Source: a virus. Taken from it: DNA of 30,433 nt. The notes below the pieces were generated by a model. The model searched no databases, had not been told where the DNA came from, and saw nothing but the letters and a program-made list of their open reading frames with translations. The stretch spans positions 1 to 30,433 of IMG/VR virus record IMGVR_UViG_3300044712_000322; one strand, given 5' to 3'. Below, in pieces: positions 8,663-17,123 of the stretch. Made by a program: the position numbers and the translations under genes. Within the stretch, counting starts at the first letter, position 1. Each line of letters starts with the position of its first letter.

Positions 8663-9112
8663 TTAAAAAATTTCGTCAAATTCAAAATCAGCAATTACGT
8701 TTGATCGTAAACAGCCGTTTTCAGCAGGCATTTCTTTAATTCTTGCGTTTCTAATTATTACATTTGCGGTTCTATTTCTAAAACCGTTTTGAATTAACAT
8801 TGCAAGTTTATTTAATAACTCTAGGGAATCATTTCGCTTTGGTGCGAAAATTTGAACAAAAACTAACCCGAAAGTTTCAAAACGCTTCGAACCATTTAGC
8901 ACCACATTTTCCGATAAAGTTTTTTGATCACTTCCAACGTTTTGAGTTGAAATTCTTAACCAAAATTTTGAAGCGTCTGGCGCTTCATCTGCTGTAATTC
9001 CCGGCCATTCGATATGCGGAGTATAGCCTAAAAAACTTGATACATACGAAGATAAATTTTGATTAAAAGCAAGGAAAATCTCATTAATTGCACCTTCATA
9101 AGTAGTAGTCAT
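8663..9112 (-). CDS. Tail terminator-like protein (DUF4128 type)
   Basis: A 149-residue protein between head closure and tail tube genes, the usual place of the tail terminator. The pattern fits: an N-terminal helix beginning TTTYEGAINEIFLAFNQ, then YTPHIEWPGITADEAPDASKFWLRIS (the usual 'w.g....p......w.r..' segment), a beta strand ETFGLVFVQIFAPK, and a C-terminal ADFEFDEIF. Known role: a ring that caps the tube and makes the surface that binds the head. Its start overlaps the previous stop by four bases. Confidence 0.75.
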   Translation of the reverse strand: MTTTYEGAINEIFLAFNQNLSSYVSSFLGYTPHIEWPGITADEAPDASKFWLRISTQNVGSDQKTLSENVVLNGSKRFETFGLVFVQIFAPKRNDSLELLNKLAMLIQNGFRNRTANVIIRNARIKEMPAENGCLRSNVIADFEFDEIF

Positions 9113-9501
9113 AAATAAAATTCCAAGGTATATAAAATATCTTGTCCGTTTGGATTCAAAATATCAATTGCCGAAATCTTTAATTCCTTTCCTTTTCTAA
9201 TTACAATATCATTCTGTTTCGGAACAATTGAACCGGAAGCCATGTAACCTCGAACCTCGCCGGTAATAGTTTGGCTTCCTTTTAAATATTGTAAAAGCTC
9301 ACGACCAAATAAAGTTGAAGCGCTGGCCCCAGGTGATAAGAAAATAATTTTTAAATCTTTTTGTGTTCCTGGAATTTCAGTTTGGATCCAAGGTTTGTCT
9401 GGATCTGAAACAGTATAAGACAATCGTTTAAATGTGATTAATTCTCCGAATTCTTCAACTAATTCTTTTACAGTTTCGATTTCTTCATCAAAAGTTCCCA
9501 T
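9109..9501 (-). CDS. Head closure / head-tail joining protein
   Basis: A 130-residue protein: an acidic helical start (EEIETVKELVEEFGELITFKRL) followed by a beta-rich body with a repeated 'D.vi.kgkel.i..ID' pattern near the end (PKQNDIVIRKGKELKISAID). This agrees with head-closure or stopper proteins that follow the adaptor in siphovirus gene order. The assignment is from position and size (usually 110-140 residues); no diagnostic motif is present. It is tightly coupled to its neighbours (three bases from the adaptor gene, four-base overlap with the terminator gene). Confidence 0.62.
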   Translation of the reverse strand: MGTFDEEIETVKELVEEFGELITFKRLSYTVSDPDKPWIQTEIPGTQKDLKIIFLSPGASASTLFGRELLQYLKGSQTITGEVRGYMASGSIVPKQNDIVIRKGKELKISAIDILNPNGQDILYTLEFYL

Positions 9502-9503
9502 TT

Positions 9504-10007
9504 TTAAACTCTCAATGTTGATAATTTAAAACCTGATTTAGAAACACTTTTTAACAAAGGTTCTAATAAAATGTCAACTGATTTAATAATCGGTTCGAAA
9601 ATTTCGCCAGGATTTACTGCATATTCCTTACTAATAGGTCCAATTGTAGTTTTCTTTACAGGTGCTTTGTTGGCAGTAGGCAAAATATTAATTCCATTTT
9701 CTTGTTCAATTACAAGTTGTGATAAAGCATTTTTTAATTCAATTGGAATTTGATTAGCTGGAAATTGATTATCGTCGATTACTAAATACAATCGTGGGAA
9801 TTGCAAAGGCTGTAAATTCGAAACTTTAATTCCTTGAAATTCGTTACGCTTACTTTCGATGTAATCCATTGCTATAATTGCTTTTGTTTCAATTGTAGCG
9901 TCTGTTAAAGTAACACCACGCGCTAACGCATATTCTTTAATAAAATCTGAATCAGCATATGCGTTAGCATTTGCAACAATCGTTCCGTCTTCAACAATCA
10001 AAGCCAT
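9504..10007 (-). CDS. Head-tail adaptor, often labelled DnaT-like
   Basis: A 167-residue protein with the pattern of the family annotated as DnaT-like ssDNA-binding protein but found at the head-tail adaptor position: a start with EDGTIVANANAYADSDFIKEYA, then MDYIESKRNEFQGIKVSNLQPLQFPR, PIELKNALSQLVIEQENG, and a late GPISKEYAVNPGE. In structural terms these bind the portal ring as the first adaptor (P22 gp4 / HK97 gp6 role). The neighbourhood (upstream capsid genes, downstream head closure) supports the structural role over any replication role. AAAGG stands upstream of the ATG. Confidence 0.75.
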   Translation of the reverse strand: MALIVEDGTIVANANAYADSDFIKEYALARGVTLTDATIETKAIIAMDYIESKRNEFQGIKVSNLQPLQFPRLYLVIDDNQFPANQIPIELKNALSQLVIEQENGINILPTANKAPVKKTTIGPISKEYAVNPGEIFEPIIKSVDILLEPLLKSVSKSGFKLSTLRV

Positions 10008-10024
10008 ATTAACAGCCTTTAAAA

Positions 10025-10531
10025 TTAGCTAACGGTAACAGCACAAGTAGCGGTAATGGTTTTTCCAGAAGCGTAAGTATAAGTTGCGGTAATTACAGTG
10101 TTACCGGCAGCAACACCTGTAATTAAACCGTTAACATCAACAGTAGCTTTAGCAGGAACAGAACTTACATAAGTAACATTATCAGCCAAAGCACTAGCGC
10201 CCAAACTACTTAAATCAGTTCCAGTAATTGCAATTGGCGTTAACTGTTTAGTAGCTGTGCCCACAATAGCGGCGGTATTAGGCGAAAGCACAAATCCAGT
10301 TGGTTTAGCAGCATCAATGCCACTGTAAACGGTATTAGCAGCGTGACTTGTGGGCACAGTTCCGGCCACTAAATCGGCTACTTCTTTACCGTATCCGAAA
10401 GACGCAGATTCCGCACCATTTCGAATGGAAACCGAATATCCGGGCGAAGTAAGATTATTTAATAATGCAATTTCCGCTAATTCTCCGGCAGTAGGATTTA
10501 CACCGGCAGTAAAATAAATAATCTTTTTCAT
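10025..10531 (-). CDS. Ig-like (Big_2-type) domain structural protein
   Basis: A 168-residue protein in two parts. Residues 1-57 (KKIIYFTAGVNPTAGELAEI and onward) align by eye with the small protein encoded next to it at 10541-10807, so the two appear to be paralogous at that end. Residues about 90-168 form a bacterial Ig-like domain: a run of Val/Thr strands with SSVPAKATVDVNGLITGVAA and GNTVITATYTYASG, closing with TCAVTVS, the usual Big_2 ending. Such domains decorate capsids or tail tubes and bind weakly to cell or mucus glycans. It lies after the capsid gene, so decoration of the head is a fair guess. AAGGA precedes its ATG. Confidence 0.72.
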   Translation of the reverse strand: MKKIIYFTAGVNPTAGELAEIALLNNLTSPGYSVSIRNGAESASFGYGKEVADLVAGTVPTSHAANTVYSGIDAAKPTGFVLSPNTAAIVGTATKQLTPIAITGTDLSSLGASALADNVTYVSSVPAKATVDVNGLITGVAAGNTVITATYTYASGKTITATCAVTVS

Positions 10532-10540
10532 ATAAGTTCC

Positions 10541-10807
10541 TTATGAATTTGGAGTCCAAATTGATTTATTTTGTTCAGTTTTATTTATGTTAATAAGTTC
10601 TTTAATTTTTTCACCGTAAACCGCAACTTCAGAATAACTATCTGGAATTTCGCCTAAAACAAAATCGCATTTTTCAATATTAGCGCTGTTATCAATGAAA
10701 TTTGCATTTCTAAAACAAACTTTGTGCTTTTTTAAAGACAAAGCTTTCTTTTTTTCTTCTTCGGTTGGTAAAGCTCCATTGATGAAAAAAAGAATCTTGT
10801 TTTGCAT
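10541..10807 (-). CDS. Small protein, paralogue of the N-terminus of the Ig-domain protein
   Basis: The start chosen is ATG at 10807 (88 residues), because AAAGGAAAAG stands just upstream; a longer frame from 10840 would start inside the hairpin following the capsid gene and has no binding site. Its first half (KILFFINGALPTEEEKKKAL, then CFRNANFIDNSANIEKCDFV and GEIP) matches in spacing the start of the neighbouring gene (IIYFTAGVNPTAGELAEIAL, IRNGAESASFGYGKEVADLV, GTVP). The function is unknown. Its location between the major capsid and the Ig-domain protein suggests a capsid-associated structural or accessory role. Confidence 0.7.
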   Translation of the reverse strand: MQNKILFFINGALPTEEEKKKALSLKKHKVCFRNANFIDNSANIEKCDFVLGEIPDSYSEVAVYGEKIKELININKTEQNKSIWTPNS

Positions 10808-10822
10808 ATCTTTTCCTTTAGT

Positions 10823-10861
10823 TGAAAGGGCAAACAGCATTTAATACCGTTTGCCCTTTCA
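10823..10861 (-). terminator. Strong hairpin after the major capsid gene (attenuator or mRNA-stabilising)
   Basis: The arms TGAAAGGGCAAAC and its complement GTTTGCCCTTTCA pair perfectly over 13 bp around a 13-base loop. The hairpin lies 16 bases after the capsid stop. On the minus strand it is not followed by a T-run (ACTAAAGG follows, which is the binding site of the next gene), so it may act as a weak terminator or protect the 3' end of the capsid message. Confidence 0.6.
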
Positions 10862-10877
10862 GTTCAAAATTTATTTA

Positions 10878-11840
10878 TTAATTAGACTTAACAATAACTC
10901 CGGCCAAATCCTTGTGACTGGTAGCGATCTTGTCCCAATTGGTAGAAGTAAGCAAAGCTGCATCGTTCGGAGAATGACCGCCAGCCGCCTTGTCCCAAGT
11001 GAAACCTTTAATAGAAAGATTGTTACTCCACTCTTGCTGATAAGTGGTCATGATGTTTTCTTTGCCATTGGTAGTAGATTCATTAGCGACAAAATCGTTA
11101 TTACGTTCAACAATGATAGCGCCAGGAACTAAACCAAGAGTATGACAAACCTTCGGAGTTCCGGCGGTATAAAGAGCCGGAATGTCAGACATAATAAGAA
11201 GACGGCCTAAGAAGTCTTCCACAACGTTAATCGTTTCAAACTTGAACAAACGATTAGCATTGGTCAAAGCGCCGATAAAATAATCATTAAGCGCCATAGA
11301 GTGAGCAACCCAAGCGACAATGCTAGATTGACGATCACCGAATTTATTAGATCCCATTTGGAGCATCGTGGGATTAAGCGTATCCGGAGTATCGCCAGTG
11401 CCATCATACAGCACCGCAGCTTGGCCGGAAAGCGCAGCAAAGGCAGCACCAACAGCAGTATTGAGCATATCCGCCATTACGTCACCGGCCAATTGCTGAC
11501 CGTAAGCAGCGCCCTGGGCCTGCGGGTTTTGCTGAATCCATTTCATTTGGCCGGGAGGTAATTCGACAAAGCTACCAGAAGCGAATTTAACACTCGTATC
11601 AGTAAGCTGGGTCATTTTCTTAGCAACGATATCACCAGTTCCGTAAGCATCACGCCGATGGACCAAACCAGCGGTTTTCGCCCAGAAAACCTTATCGCTA
11701 TAATCACCTTGATTAGCGGCAGAAATAAGCTGGATAGTGCCACGCGAGGCGGCATTAAATTTTTCGACTTCCTGCGCAACAATTTCAGTTAACGCAAGAT
11801 AAGCGTATTCGGAATAAACCGCAAGATCAGAAAGCGCCAT
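10878..11840 (-). CDS. Major capsid protein
   Basis: A 320-residue protein placed directly after the scaffold gene. The start LAVYSEYAYLALTEIVAQEVEKFNAASRGTIQLIS, the PPGQMKWIQQNP segment, a mid-region AAVLYDGTGDTPDTLNPTML followed by SIVAWVAHSMALNDYFIGAL, and a late DIPALYTAGTPKVCHTLGLVPGAIIVERN fit HK97-fold coat proteins of the type annotated as major capsid in lambda-like siphoviruses. GGAG precedes ATG at a good distance. The gene is more GC-rich than its neighbours, consistent with high expression. There is no N-terminal delta-domain-like extension, matching the presence of a separate scaffold. Confidence 0.85.
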   Translation of the reverse strand: MALSDLAVYSEYAYLALTEIVAQEVEKFNAASRGTIQLISAANQGDYSDKVFWAKTAGLVHRRDAYGTGDIVAKKMTQLTDTSVKFASGSFVELPPGQMKWIQQNPQAQGAAYGQQLAGDVMADMLNTAVGAAFAALSGQAAVLYDGTGDTPDTLNPTMLQMGSNKFGDRQSSIVAWVAHSMALNDYFIGALTNANRLFKFETINVVEDFLGRLLIMSDIPALYTAGTPKVCHTLGLVPGAIIVERNNDFVANESTTNGKENIMTTYQQEWSNNLSIKGFTWDKAAGGHSPNDAALLTSTNWDKIATSHKDLAGVIVKSN

Positions 11841-11842
11841 AA

Positions 11843-12562
11843 TTATTCTCCGTGGCTTTTAGAAGCCGTTAAATGTTCGGCTAATTTGACAGGTGACAAA
11901 CCAGCAAGTTGGAGGGGTTTTCCCTCTGCGTCTCTATGCTCTGTGCCACCGGCACCACGGGGTTTAGAATCGCTGCCACCGGCTGCGCCTGATGCCCTGC
12001 TAGCAATAATGATAGGGGCGTATTCCTTGTTTGCAAGAATTTCTTTTTCTAAATCTTCAAGAGTCAAGGCGGAAGGTTTGCCCTGGTTATCTAGAATGCG
12101 CAAGGTGGATTTTTCACCTTCAATTTCAACATTAAAACGATCTTCAATGCTACGTTTAAATAACCTATGTGATTCTGGCTTAACTAATTTAGCAGCCAAA
12201 GAAGTCAAAGCAGCGTCTTTTAAAGAACTAGAAACAATATTTTTCAATCGTCCAATTTCAGTAGTTAATTCAGTTTCACGAGTAGAAAACTTAGTTTTCC
12301 AGGAATTTTCAAGAGCTTCAATATCACCATCTTTTTTGTGCTTACCGTGCGTCAATTCTTCCAATTGCGTTTCAAGTTCCTTTAATTTCTTTTTAGTTTC
12401 TTTGTGGTTTTCAACTTCATTTTCTTTTGCACGCCGTAAAGTTTCAACTGCTTCGTCTTCGTCTTCAATAATTAGAAAATACTCTCCGTTCTTTTCTTTG
12501 TAATCTGCTTTCTTTTCGTCTGAAAGCTTATCAAAAGCTTCTTTGTTAATCTTGCGCTTCAT
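11843..12562 (-). CDS. Capsid scaffolding protein
   Basis: A 239-residue protein, highly charged and mostly helical: residues about 40-110 are a long coiled coil rich in Glu, Lys and Leu (ETKKKLKELETQLEELTHGK and TELTTEIGRLKNI). The C-terminus holds a Gly-rich linker (GAAGGSDSKPRGAGGTEHRD) and a short basic helix, typical of scaffolds that bind coat protein through their last residues. It sits immediately before the major capsid gene, with two bases between. No protease active site is visible, so the scaffold would exit intact or be cut by another enzyme. A small palindrome (GGATC ACC GATCC, 12563-12575) overlaps the leader just before ATG and could mask the binding site. Confidence 0.75.
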   Translation of the reverse strand: MKRKINKEAFDKLSDEKKADYKEKNGEYFLIIEDEDEAVETLRRAKENEVENHKETKKKLKELETQLEELTHGKHKKDGDIEALENSWKTKFSTRETELTTEIGRLKNIVSSSLKDAALTSLAAKLVKPESHRLFKRSIEDRFNVEIEGEKSTLRILDNQGKPSALTLEDLEKEILANKEYAPIIIASRASGAAGGSDSKPRGAGGTEHRDAEGKPLQLAGLSPVKLAEHLTASKSHGE

Positions 12563-12596
12563 GGATCACCGATCCCTTTTAAAGTCCAGGCACAGC

Positions 12597-13607
12597 CTAG
12601 ACGGTTAGTATGCTTTCGAGTTTAGAGCTAAAATCTTCCAAACTCAATGGAGAAAAACCATTTTTTACATATTGCTGAACATCATTTGATTGTTGCAAGC
12701 TCCATTCATTGAAGCTTTCGTTAGGAACAGAACCGCCAAAATAAGGAATGGTTTTACTTCTGCACCTTCTGTGTGCAGGCGGTAAAGGCCCTTTGCCGTA
12801 ATAATAAATATTTTTATTTCTGCTAATGCAAATATCGCTAGTTCTACTGTCCATAACCGAAATCCATTGATAACGATCAAAAGCAGTAGCAAATACAGCA
12901 GCGCCTATAATTGAAGTAATATTTTGAATTAATGTGTGTGAAGTTGATATAGCGGCTGTATCAATAGATAATAAAATACCGTCTTTATAATTATTGTCTT
13001 TAGTTCCGATAATTTCATTTTCAATAGAACTAAGATCAATATTATCAGCATATCCAGAATTAATTATTTGTTCCATTCTATCTAAAGAATTTTGCCCAAG
13101 ATCATTTAAATAATCTAACGGTAAAGAACCAGTTGCAGAAATTAATGTATTATTTATATAAGTTTGTAATTTGTCAATTTCATTATCGAAAATCCAACCG
13201 AAAGGCACAATTTTATTATCGTCTTCTTTTCTAGCTTGATTACTTATTGTTAAATTATTTTGTGTTTCATCTAATACAACTTCACTTTGTAAATTTTCGT
13301 AATTAGCTAAAATTGCTTTATTTATTTGCAAATCAACTTGCATAAAATCATTCAAATCTTTTAATAAAATTCTATTCCAATAATCAAAGAACTCATTGTT
13401 AGCTTTTTTAATTCCATATCTAAATAATGTCAATTCTCTTTTAGTCATTTCATCTAAAGTTTTAAAATCACTTTGTCTAAATTGTTCTTTGATTGCTTTT
13501 ACTAACTTTGGCAATTCTTTACGAAACTTCGCTACTTGAAAGTTTTTAAAACCTTCAATATAAATTTGATGCTTTACTAAAATATCGTAAAGCCTTCTGT
13601 TGATCAT
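12597..13607 (-). CDS. Phage head morphogenesis protein (Mu F / SPP1 gp7-like)
   Basis: A 336-residue protein with a mostly helical N-terminal two-thirds. The diagnostic C-terminal block is at about residues 247-290: WISVMDSRTSDICISRNK, then YYYGKGPLPPAHRRCRSKTIPY. This is the Phage_Mu_F motif with conserved D-x-RTSDIC, PPxHxRCR and paired cysteines. Family members are minor head proteins, in SPP1 linked to DNA ejection. The ATG overlaps the portal stop as ATGA. The position between portal and scaffold agrees. Confidence 0.88.
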   Translation of the reverse strand: MINRRLYDILVKHQIYIEGFKNFQVAKFRKELPKLVKAIKEQFRQSDFKTLDEMTKRELTLFRYGIKKANNEFFDYWNRILLKDLNDFMQVDLQINKAILANYENLQSEVVLDETQNNLTISNQARKEDDNKIVPFGWIFDNEIDKLQTYINNTLISATGSLPLDYLNDLGQNSLDRMEQIINSGYADNIDLSSIENEIIGTKDNNYKDGILLSIDTAAISTSHTLIQNITSIIGAAVFATAFDRYQWISVMDSRTSDICISRNKNIYYYGKGPLPPAHRRCRSKTIPYFGGSVPNESFNEWSLQQSNDVQQYVKNGFSPLSLEDFSSKLESILTV

Positions 13608-15106
13608 TTGCCCACACTAGGAATTTTACTGTTAGATTCTTGTAGTTTAATTTGATCTGCTAAAGCTGTTGCGGCTTCTTCTTCGATATACTTTTTAGCG
13701 CTTTCATCGTCTTGTAAATCTACTTTACCTTCCCTTAGATTTGCTCTTAATTCCGGCCAAGATATTGCTCCCTTCATCCATTCACTTAATAACTGTGCGC
13801 GTTCAGCCGGAGTTAGTTTAGTAATTTCGAAATCATCATTCAATTCGAAGATAATTTTATCTGAATTGGATTGTGCAACAAATTGCATACAATTACGCAA
13901 AGCGTTTTCAAAAGCCTTAGAAGCGTTTGTAGCAATGGTTGATAAAATAGAAGTTTCGGTTATGTTGTTAATTTTGCTTTCTGTAGCTGTTTTCTGACCA
14001 CTAGAAGGCGATGTTAATTTAGCACCAAGCGCTAAAAATTGTTCTTCTTTGTGCTTCATGGCTTCAATAGGCATGGAGTTAGCGGTTACCTGTAGCAGCC
14101 CCGCAGAACCGTTTACAGGCAGCGGAATGGCACCCCTAGAGCCCAATTGAATAACGCCGTTATCCTTGACCCATTCTTGAGTCAAGCCGCTAAACCAGGG
14201 TGTAGGCTGTCCGACGATATAGCATGCTTCTTCATAATCGGCAGAGTTACGATAATGCCCTATGTTCAAAACAGCAATATCATATAAGACAGGAATATCA
14301 GGGATAGCATCGTTATTATCTGAGCCTGCAAATTCAAAAGGAATGCGCTTTAATTTATTACCATTAAAGTCTGTGGGAATATATATATTTTCAGGCTTTA
14401 ATTTATAATCAGTAAAGGAAGCAGGGACGTTATAATCACTATCTAAGCAAGCGATATCAATATCAGAATTGTAAATATTAACTTCGTAATAACCTTCATT
14501 GTTTAATTTTAAAACACGATAATTATACTGTTCTTTAAATTCAAAACCATCGTCAAAAGAAGTAAATCTTTCTTTTAAAACGACAAGAGAATAAAATTTT
14601 TCAGCACCTTCTGTCTTAATACGCCAATTGATAATATCCTTTGATTCATATAATTTTAAACTTGGTCGAATGTTTCCATTTGTAATTTCTTCAACTGAAC
14701 TTTCACTATTGGTCTTAGGATAGTCAGAAAGTAAACCAAACCTAGCGCCTTTTAATAAATATCCTACACTTTCTTTAGATAATTGCTCAAGACTTTTACC
14801 GCTTCCATCGGCATTTTTATTTAAAATTTCTAACGCCGTTGGTAATTCGATTTGCGGCTCTTTAGAAAAAATTTGCCCAATTAATCCAGCGTATGTATTT
14901 TTTGTAACATTATAAAAAATAGCTCTTGAAACGTATTGATCATAGCGATGTTGATTTTCAGTGCTAGGATCATCTGGATTAGGCTTAGGCAAATATTTAG
15001 TTTTCTTACTCTTTACTTTAAAATCTCCATCACAACAATCTGACACTAATTCGTAAATAGGCAAAAGCTTTTTTACTTCCCGACGAACAAAACCAACATT
15101 TGCCAT
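13604..15106 (-). CDS. Portal protein (DUF4055-like)
   Basis: The frame is open from 15127, but the chosen start is ATG at 15106 (500 residues) because AGGGGA lies seven bases before it, while the upstream TTG has no site. Portal features include the opening GFVRREVKKLLPIYELVSDC, the segment RAIFYNVTKNTYAGLIGQIFSK, a middle NNDAIPDIPVLYDIAVLNIG followed by HYRNSADYEEACYIVGQPTP, and the QKTATESKINNITETSILST region near residue 375. This matches the DUF4055 portal family, which forms the dodecameric DNA channel of the capsid and docks the terminase. It directly follows the large terminase gene. The stretch 14085-14215 (PWFSGLTQEW and GSRGAIPLPVNGSAGLLQV) is unusually GC-rich. Confidence 0.85.
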   Translation of the reverse strand: MANVGFVRREVKKLLPIYELVSDCCDGDFKVKSKKTKYLPKPNPDDPSTENQHRYDQYVSRAIFYNVTKNTYAGLIGQIFSKEPQIELPTALEILNKNADGSGKSLEQLSKESVGYLLKGARFGLLSDYPKTNSESSVEEITNGNIRPSLKLYESKDIINWRIKTEGAEKFYSLVVLKERFTSFDDGFEFKEQYNYRVLKLNNEGYYEVNIYNSDIDIACLDSDYNVPASFTDYKLKPENIYIPTDFNGNKLKRIPFEFAGSDNNDAIPDIPVLYDIAVLNIGHYRNSADYEEACYIVGQPTPWFSGLTQEWVKDNGVIQLGSRGAIPLPVNGSAGLLQVTANSMPIEAMKHKEEQFLALGAKLTSPSSGQKTATESKINNITETSILSTIATNASKAFENALRNCMQFVAQSNSDKIIFELNDDFEITKLTPAERAQLLSEWMKGAISWPELRANLREGKVDLQDDESAKKYIEEEAATALADQIKLQESNSKIPSVGK

Positions 15107-15116
15107 ATTTTTTCCC

Positions 15117-16679
15117 CTAAGTTGCAAATTTAAATTTAATTTCAGTAGCTTCTCTGTTATTGCCCTTTGCTACTCTGTAACGAACCATATCATAAGGATG
15201 ATCTTCAGCATCTGTATCAATGTCATTCGGTTTATCTGGATCGCGTGGCAATGTGGGCAAAGTGCTTATCGAAGCTCTGCAATTATCCATAAAATACAGT
15301 CCTGGGCCTTCTGCGTCAATGGAAGCTTTTAGTCTGTCTCTAATAATTTGTAAGCCAATAACACGGCTCCCAGGTGATTTATCCGAATCAGTCCATTTAA
15401 TACCTTGTTTTTCCATTTTTAATGCGATAGATTCAACATCAATTTCCGTTGTATTACCTATTTGATTATCAGCCGGGCCGGGTTTTGGCTGTGTAAAAAT
15501 CCAGCCTTGTTTTAATAAATCAATTTCAATCGCAATAATTCCTTTTGCAATGTCTGTAGCTGACATTTGCAAACCTTTATTAGTTCCAATTTTTTTAGTT
15601 CCATACCATTCAGCAATTTGTATTAAAGTTCCAGGTGGCGGACAAAACTTACTTCCATCCGACAATGTAGCTTCCTCGCCGTTAGCTTCTGCCCACCATC
15701 CGACACTGAAAGGATGACTAGAGCCCCAATCAAAGCTTCTGTCAATTCGCCATGTTTTAGGCACAATGAAACGTTGTTTAACATGTAACGGCTTCCACAC
15801 ACCGTCTAAAGCTCCACCGGAAACAATATTCCAGTTACCTTTAAGCCAAGCTTCCCTTAAAACTTCATCGTTTTCTGTTAATTGATGCAAACTAGCAATA
15901 TAGTTAGGATCAAGATAAATGTTTTCTTTGTATGTTCCAAAAATAGTTACTTGAGTTTTTGTAATGATTTCTTCTTTTTGTTTCTGTGGATTAAAAACCT
16001 CAATGTATGCTTTAACTACTTTGCCATAAGGTGCGCAATCAATAAAACGTTCTTTTACCCAATTGTGGCCTGCACCGTGGGGGTTTGATGTTGAAAATGT
16101 TTGTAAAGGAATTGGCGGTAAAATATATCTAACTGCCGTTTTACAATTTTCTTCTACAAATACAATAAGGCCGCTTTTATTATAAATATCGCCATCAATT
16201 GTTTTAGGGTAATCTTCTGGCCTAAATGAACTTCTGTTACAAGATTGCATTTTATCATAAAGTGCAGACGTTGGAAATTTAGTCAATTCATTCCAACCGA
16301 TAAACGGAAATTCTTGACCGTGATAGTCCCAATAATCATCCTCACGTTTTAATACTCGAAATAATAATTCTTCGCCGGTGGGCCAAACCCATTTATAATC
16401 GGATTTAGAACTTAAAAATCTAGCTCCATCACCAAATGCTCTATACCAACGTTTTGATTTTGCTACCAAGTCATCTAAATTTTTATATTCTCTATCGAAA
16501 ATAACGCCACGCCAAAAAGGGCCGTAGCCATTGCCCACAAATCGGCGGAAGCGCATTAGCTGAGTATCTGTCTTACCTGGGCCGCGATTGCCTGTAAACA
16601 TGGTTTCATCGCATCGCGTGTCTAAAGCTAGCTCTTGACTCGTTCCTTTAATTGGGGACCAAATAACTTTATTCTGCAT
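15117..16679 (-). CDS. terL: Terminase large subunit
   Basis: A 520-residue packaging motor. The ATPase half carries a Walker A at residues 30-37 (GNRGPGKT) and a Walker B-like segment at 124-132 (FPFIGWNEL), where the usual Asp before the catalytic Glu131 is Asn130. Residues 196-209 (STSNPHGAGHNWVK) are the coupling motif. The nuclease half has SFDWGSSHPFSVGWW with Asp317 as a likely metal ligand, and a C-terminal DAEDHPYDMVRYRV with further acidic ligands. It cleaves concatemers and translocates DNA into the prohead with the portal encoded next to it. The start overlaps the small subunit by 11 bases. The Asn at Walker B is unusual but the rest is intact, so the gene should be functional. 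Confidence 0.92.
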   Translation of the reverse strand: MQNKVIWSPIKGTSQELALDTRCDETMFTGNRGPGKTDTQLMRFRRFVGNGYGPFWRGVIFDREYKNLDDLVAKSKRWYRAFGDGARFLSSKSDYKWVWPTGEELLFRVLKREDDYWDYHGQEFPFIGWNELTKFPTSALYDKMQSCNRSSFRPEDYPKTIDGDIYNKSGLIVFVEENCKTAVRYILPPIPLQTFSTSNPHGAGHNWVKERFIDCAPYGKVVKAYIEVFNPQKQKEEIITKTQVTIFGTYKENIYLDPNYIASLHQLTENDEVLREAWLKGNWNIVSGGALDGVWKPLHVKQRFIVPKTWRIDRSFDWGSSHPFSVGWWAEANGEEATLSDGSKFCPPPGTLIQIAEWYGTKKIGTNKGLQMSATDIAKGIIAIEIDLLKQGWIFTQPKPGPADNQIGNTTEIDVESIALKMEKQGIKWTDSDKSPGSRVIGLQIIRDRLKASIDAEGPGLYFMDNCRASISTLPTLPRDPDKPNDIDTDAEDHPYDMVRYRVAKGNNREATEIKFKFAT

Positions 16680-17112
16680 TGGTTAGCCTAGCTTGCTGTG
16701 CTAACAATTGCTTTTCCCAATCAGCATTATCACCATGATCTTTAACAAGCATTACTTTATTAAATTCTGACTTTTCAGTAATGTTTTTATTAATGGTTTT
16801 ATCAGGCATGAAACCTAAAATTTCAGATAATAAACGTAAAGCTGCAATTCTGTCTTTGCCTTCAAAACAAGTAGTAGCTAAATCCCATGCTGCTTTAGCT
16901 ACTTGCGTTTTATCTGGAATTGAATTAATATCAGGACTTTTTGATAATCTTTCGATTTCGTCCCATACTTCGGGATCATCTTTCCATTGAACTGCATACA
17001 AACAAGCGCTTCCGGTATCCTCTGGAAATACCGAAAGCGCAGCTTTAAAAGGGTTTCCCGGCTCCAAATATAAGGCCGATGCGAACTGTTTTTTTAGCGC
17101 CGAAACGTCCAT
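16669..17112 (-). CDS. Probable terminase small subunit
   Basis: A 147-residue protein overlapping the start of the large terminase gene. It is mainly helical, with DKTQVAKAAWDLATTCFEGK followed by DRIAALRLLSEILGFMPDKT, as in small terminases and related DNA-recognition subunits where helices of this type precede a short C-terminal tail that contacts the large subunit (here EKQLLAQQARLTNAE). No clear helix-turn-helix was recognised, so the call rests mostly on position. There is no strong ribosome binding site; a hairpin stands directly upstream (17124-17161). Confidence 0.62.
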   Translation of the reverse strand: MDVSALKKQFASALYLEPGNPFKAALSVFPEDTGSACLYAVQWKDDPEVWDEIERLSKSPDINSIPDKTQVAKAAWDLATTCFEGKDRIAALRLLSEILGFMPDKTINKNITEKSEFNKVMLVKDHGDNADWEKQLLAQQARLTNAE

Positions 17113-17123
17113 AGCGTTAGGAT

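Noticed and set aside
11886-12503. 205-codon plus-strand frame opposite the scaffold gene
   Set aside because: Antisense shadow of a Glu/Lys-rich coding frame; Ser/Phe-rich translation without a binding site or family pattern.
15107-15127. TTG start for the portal gene
   Set aside because: It would place the AGGGGA binding site inside the coding sequence; ATG 15106 follows that site at the right distance.
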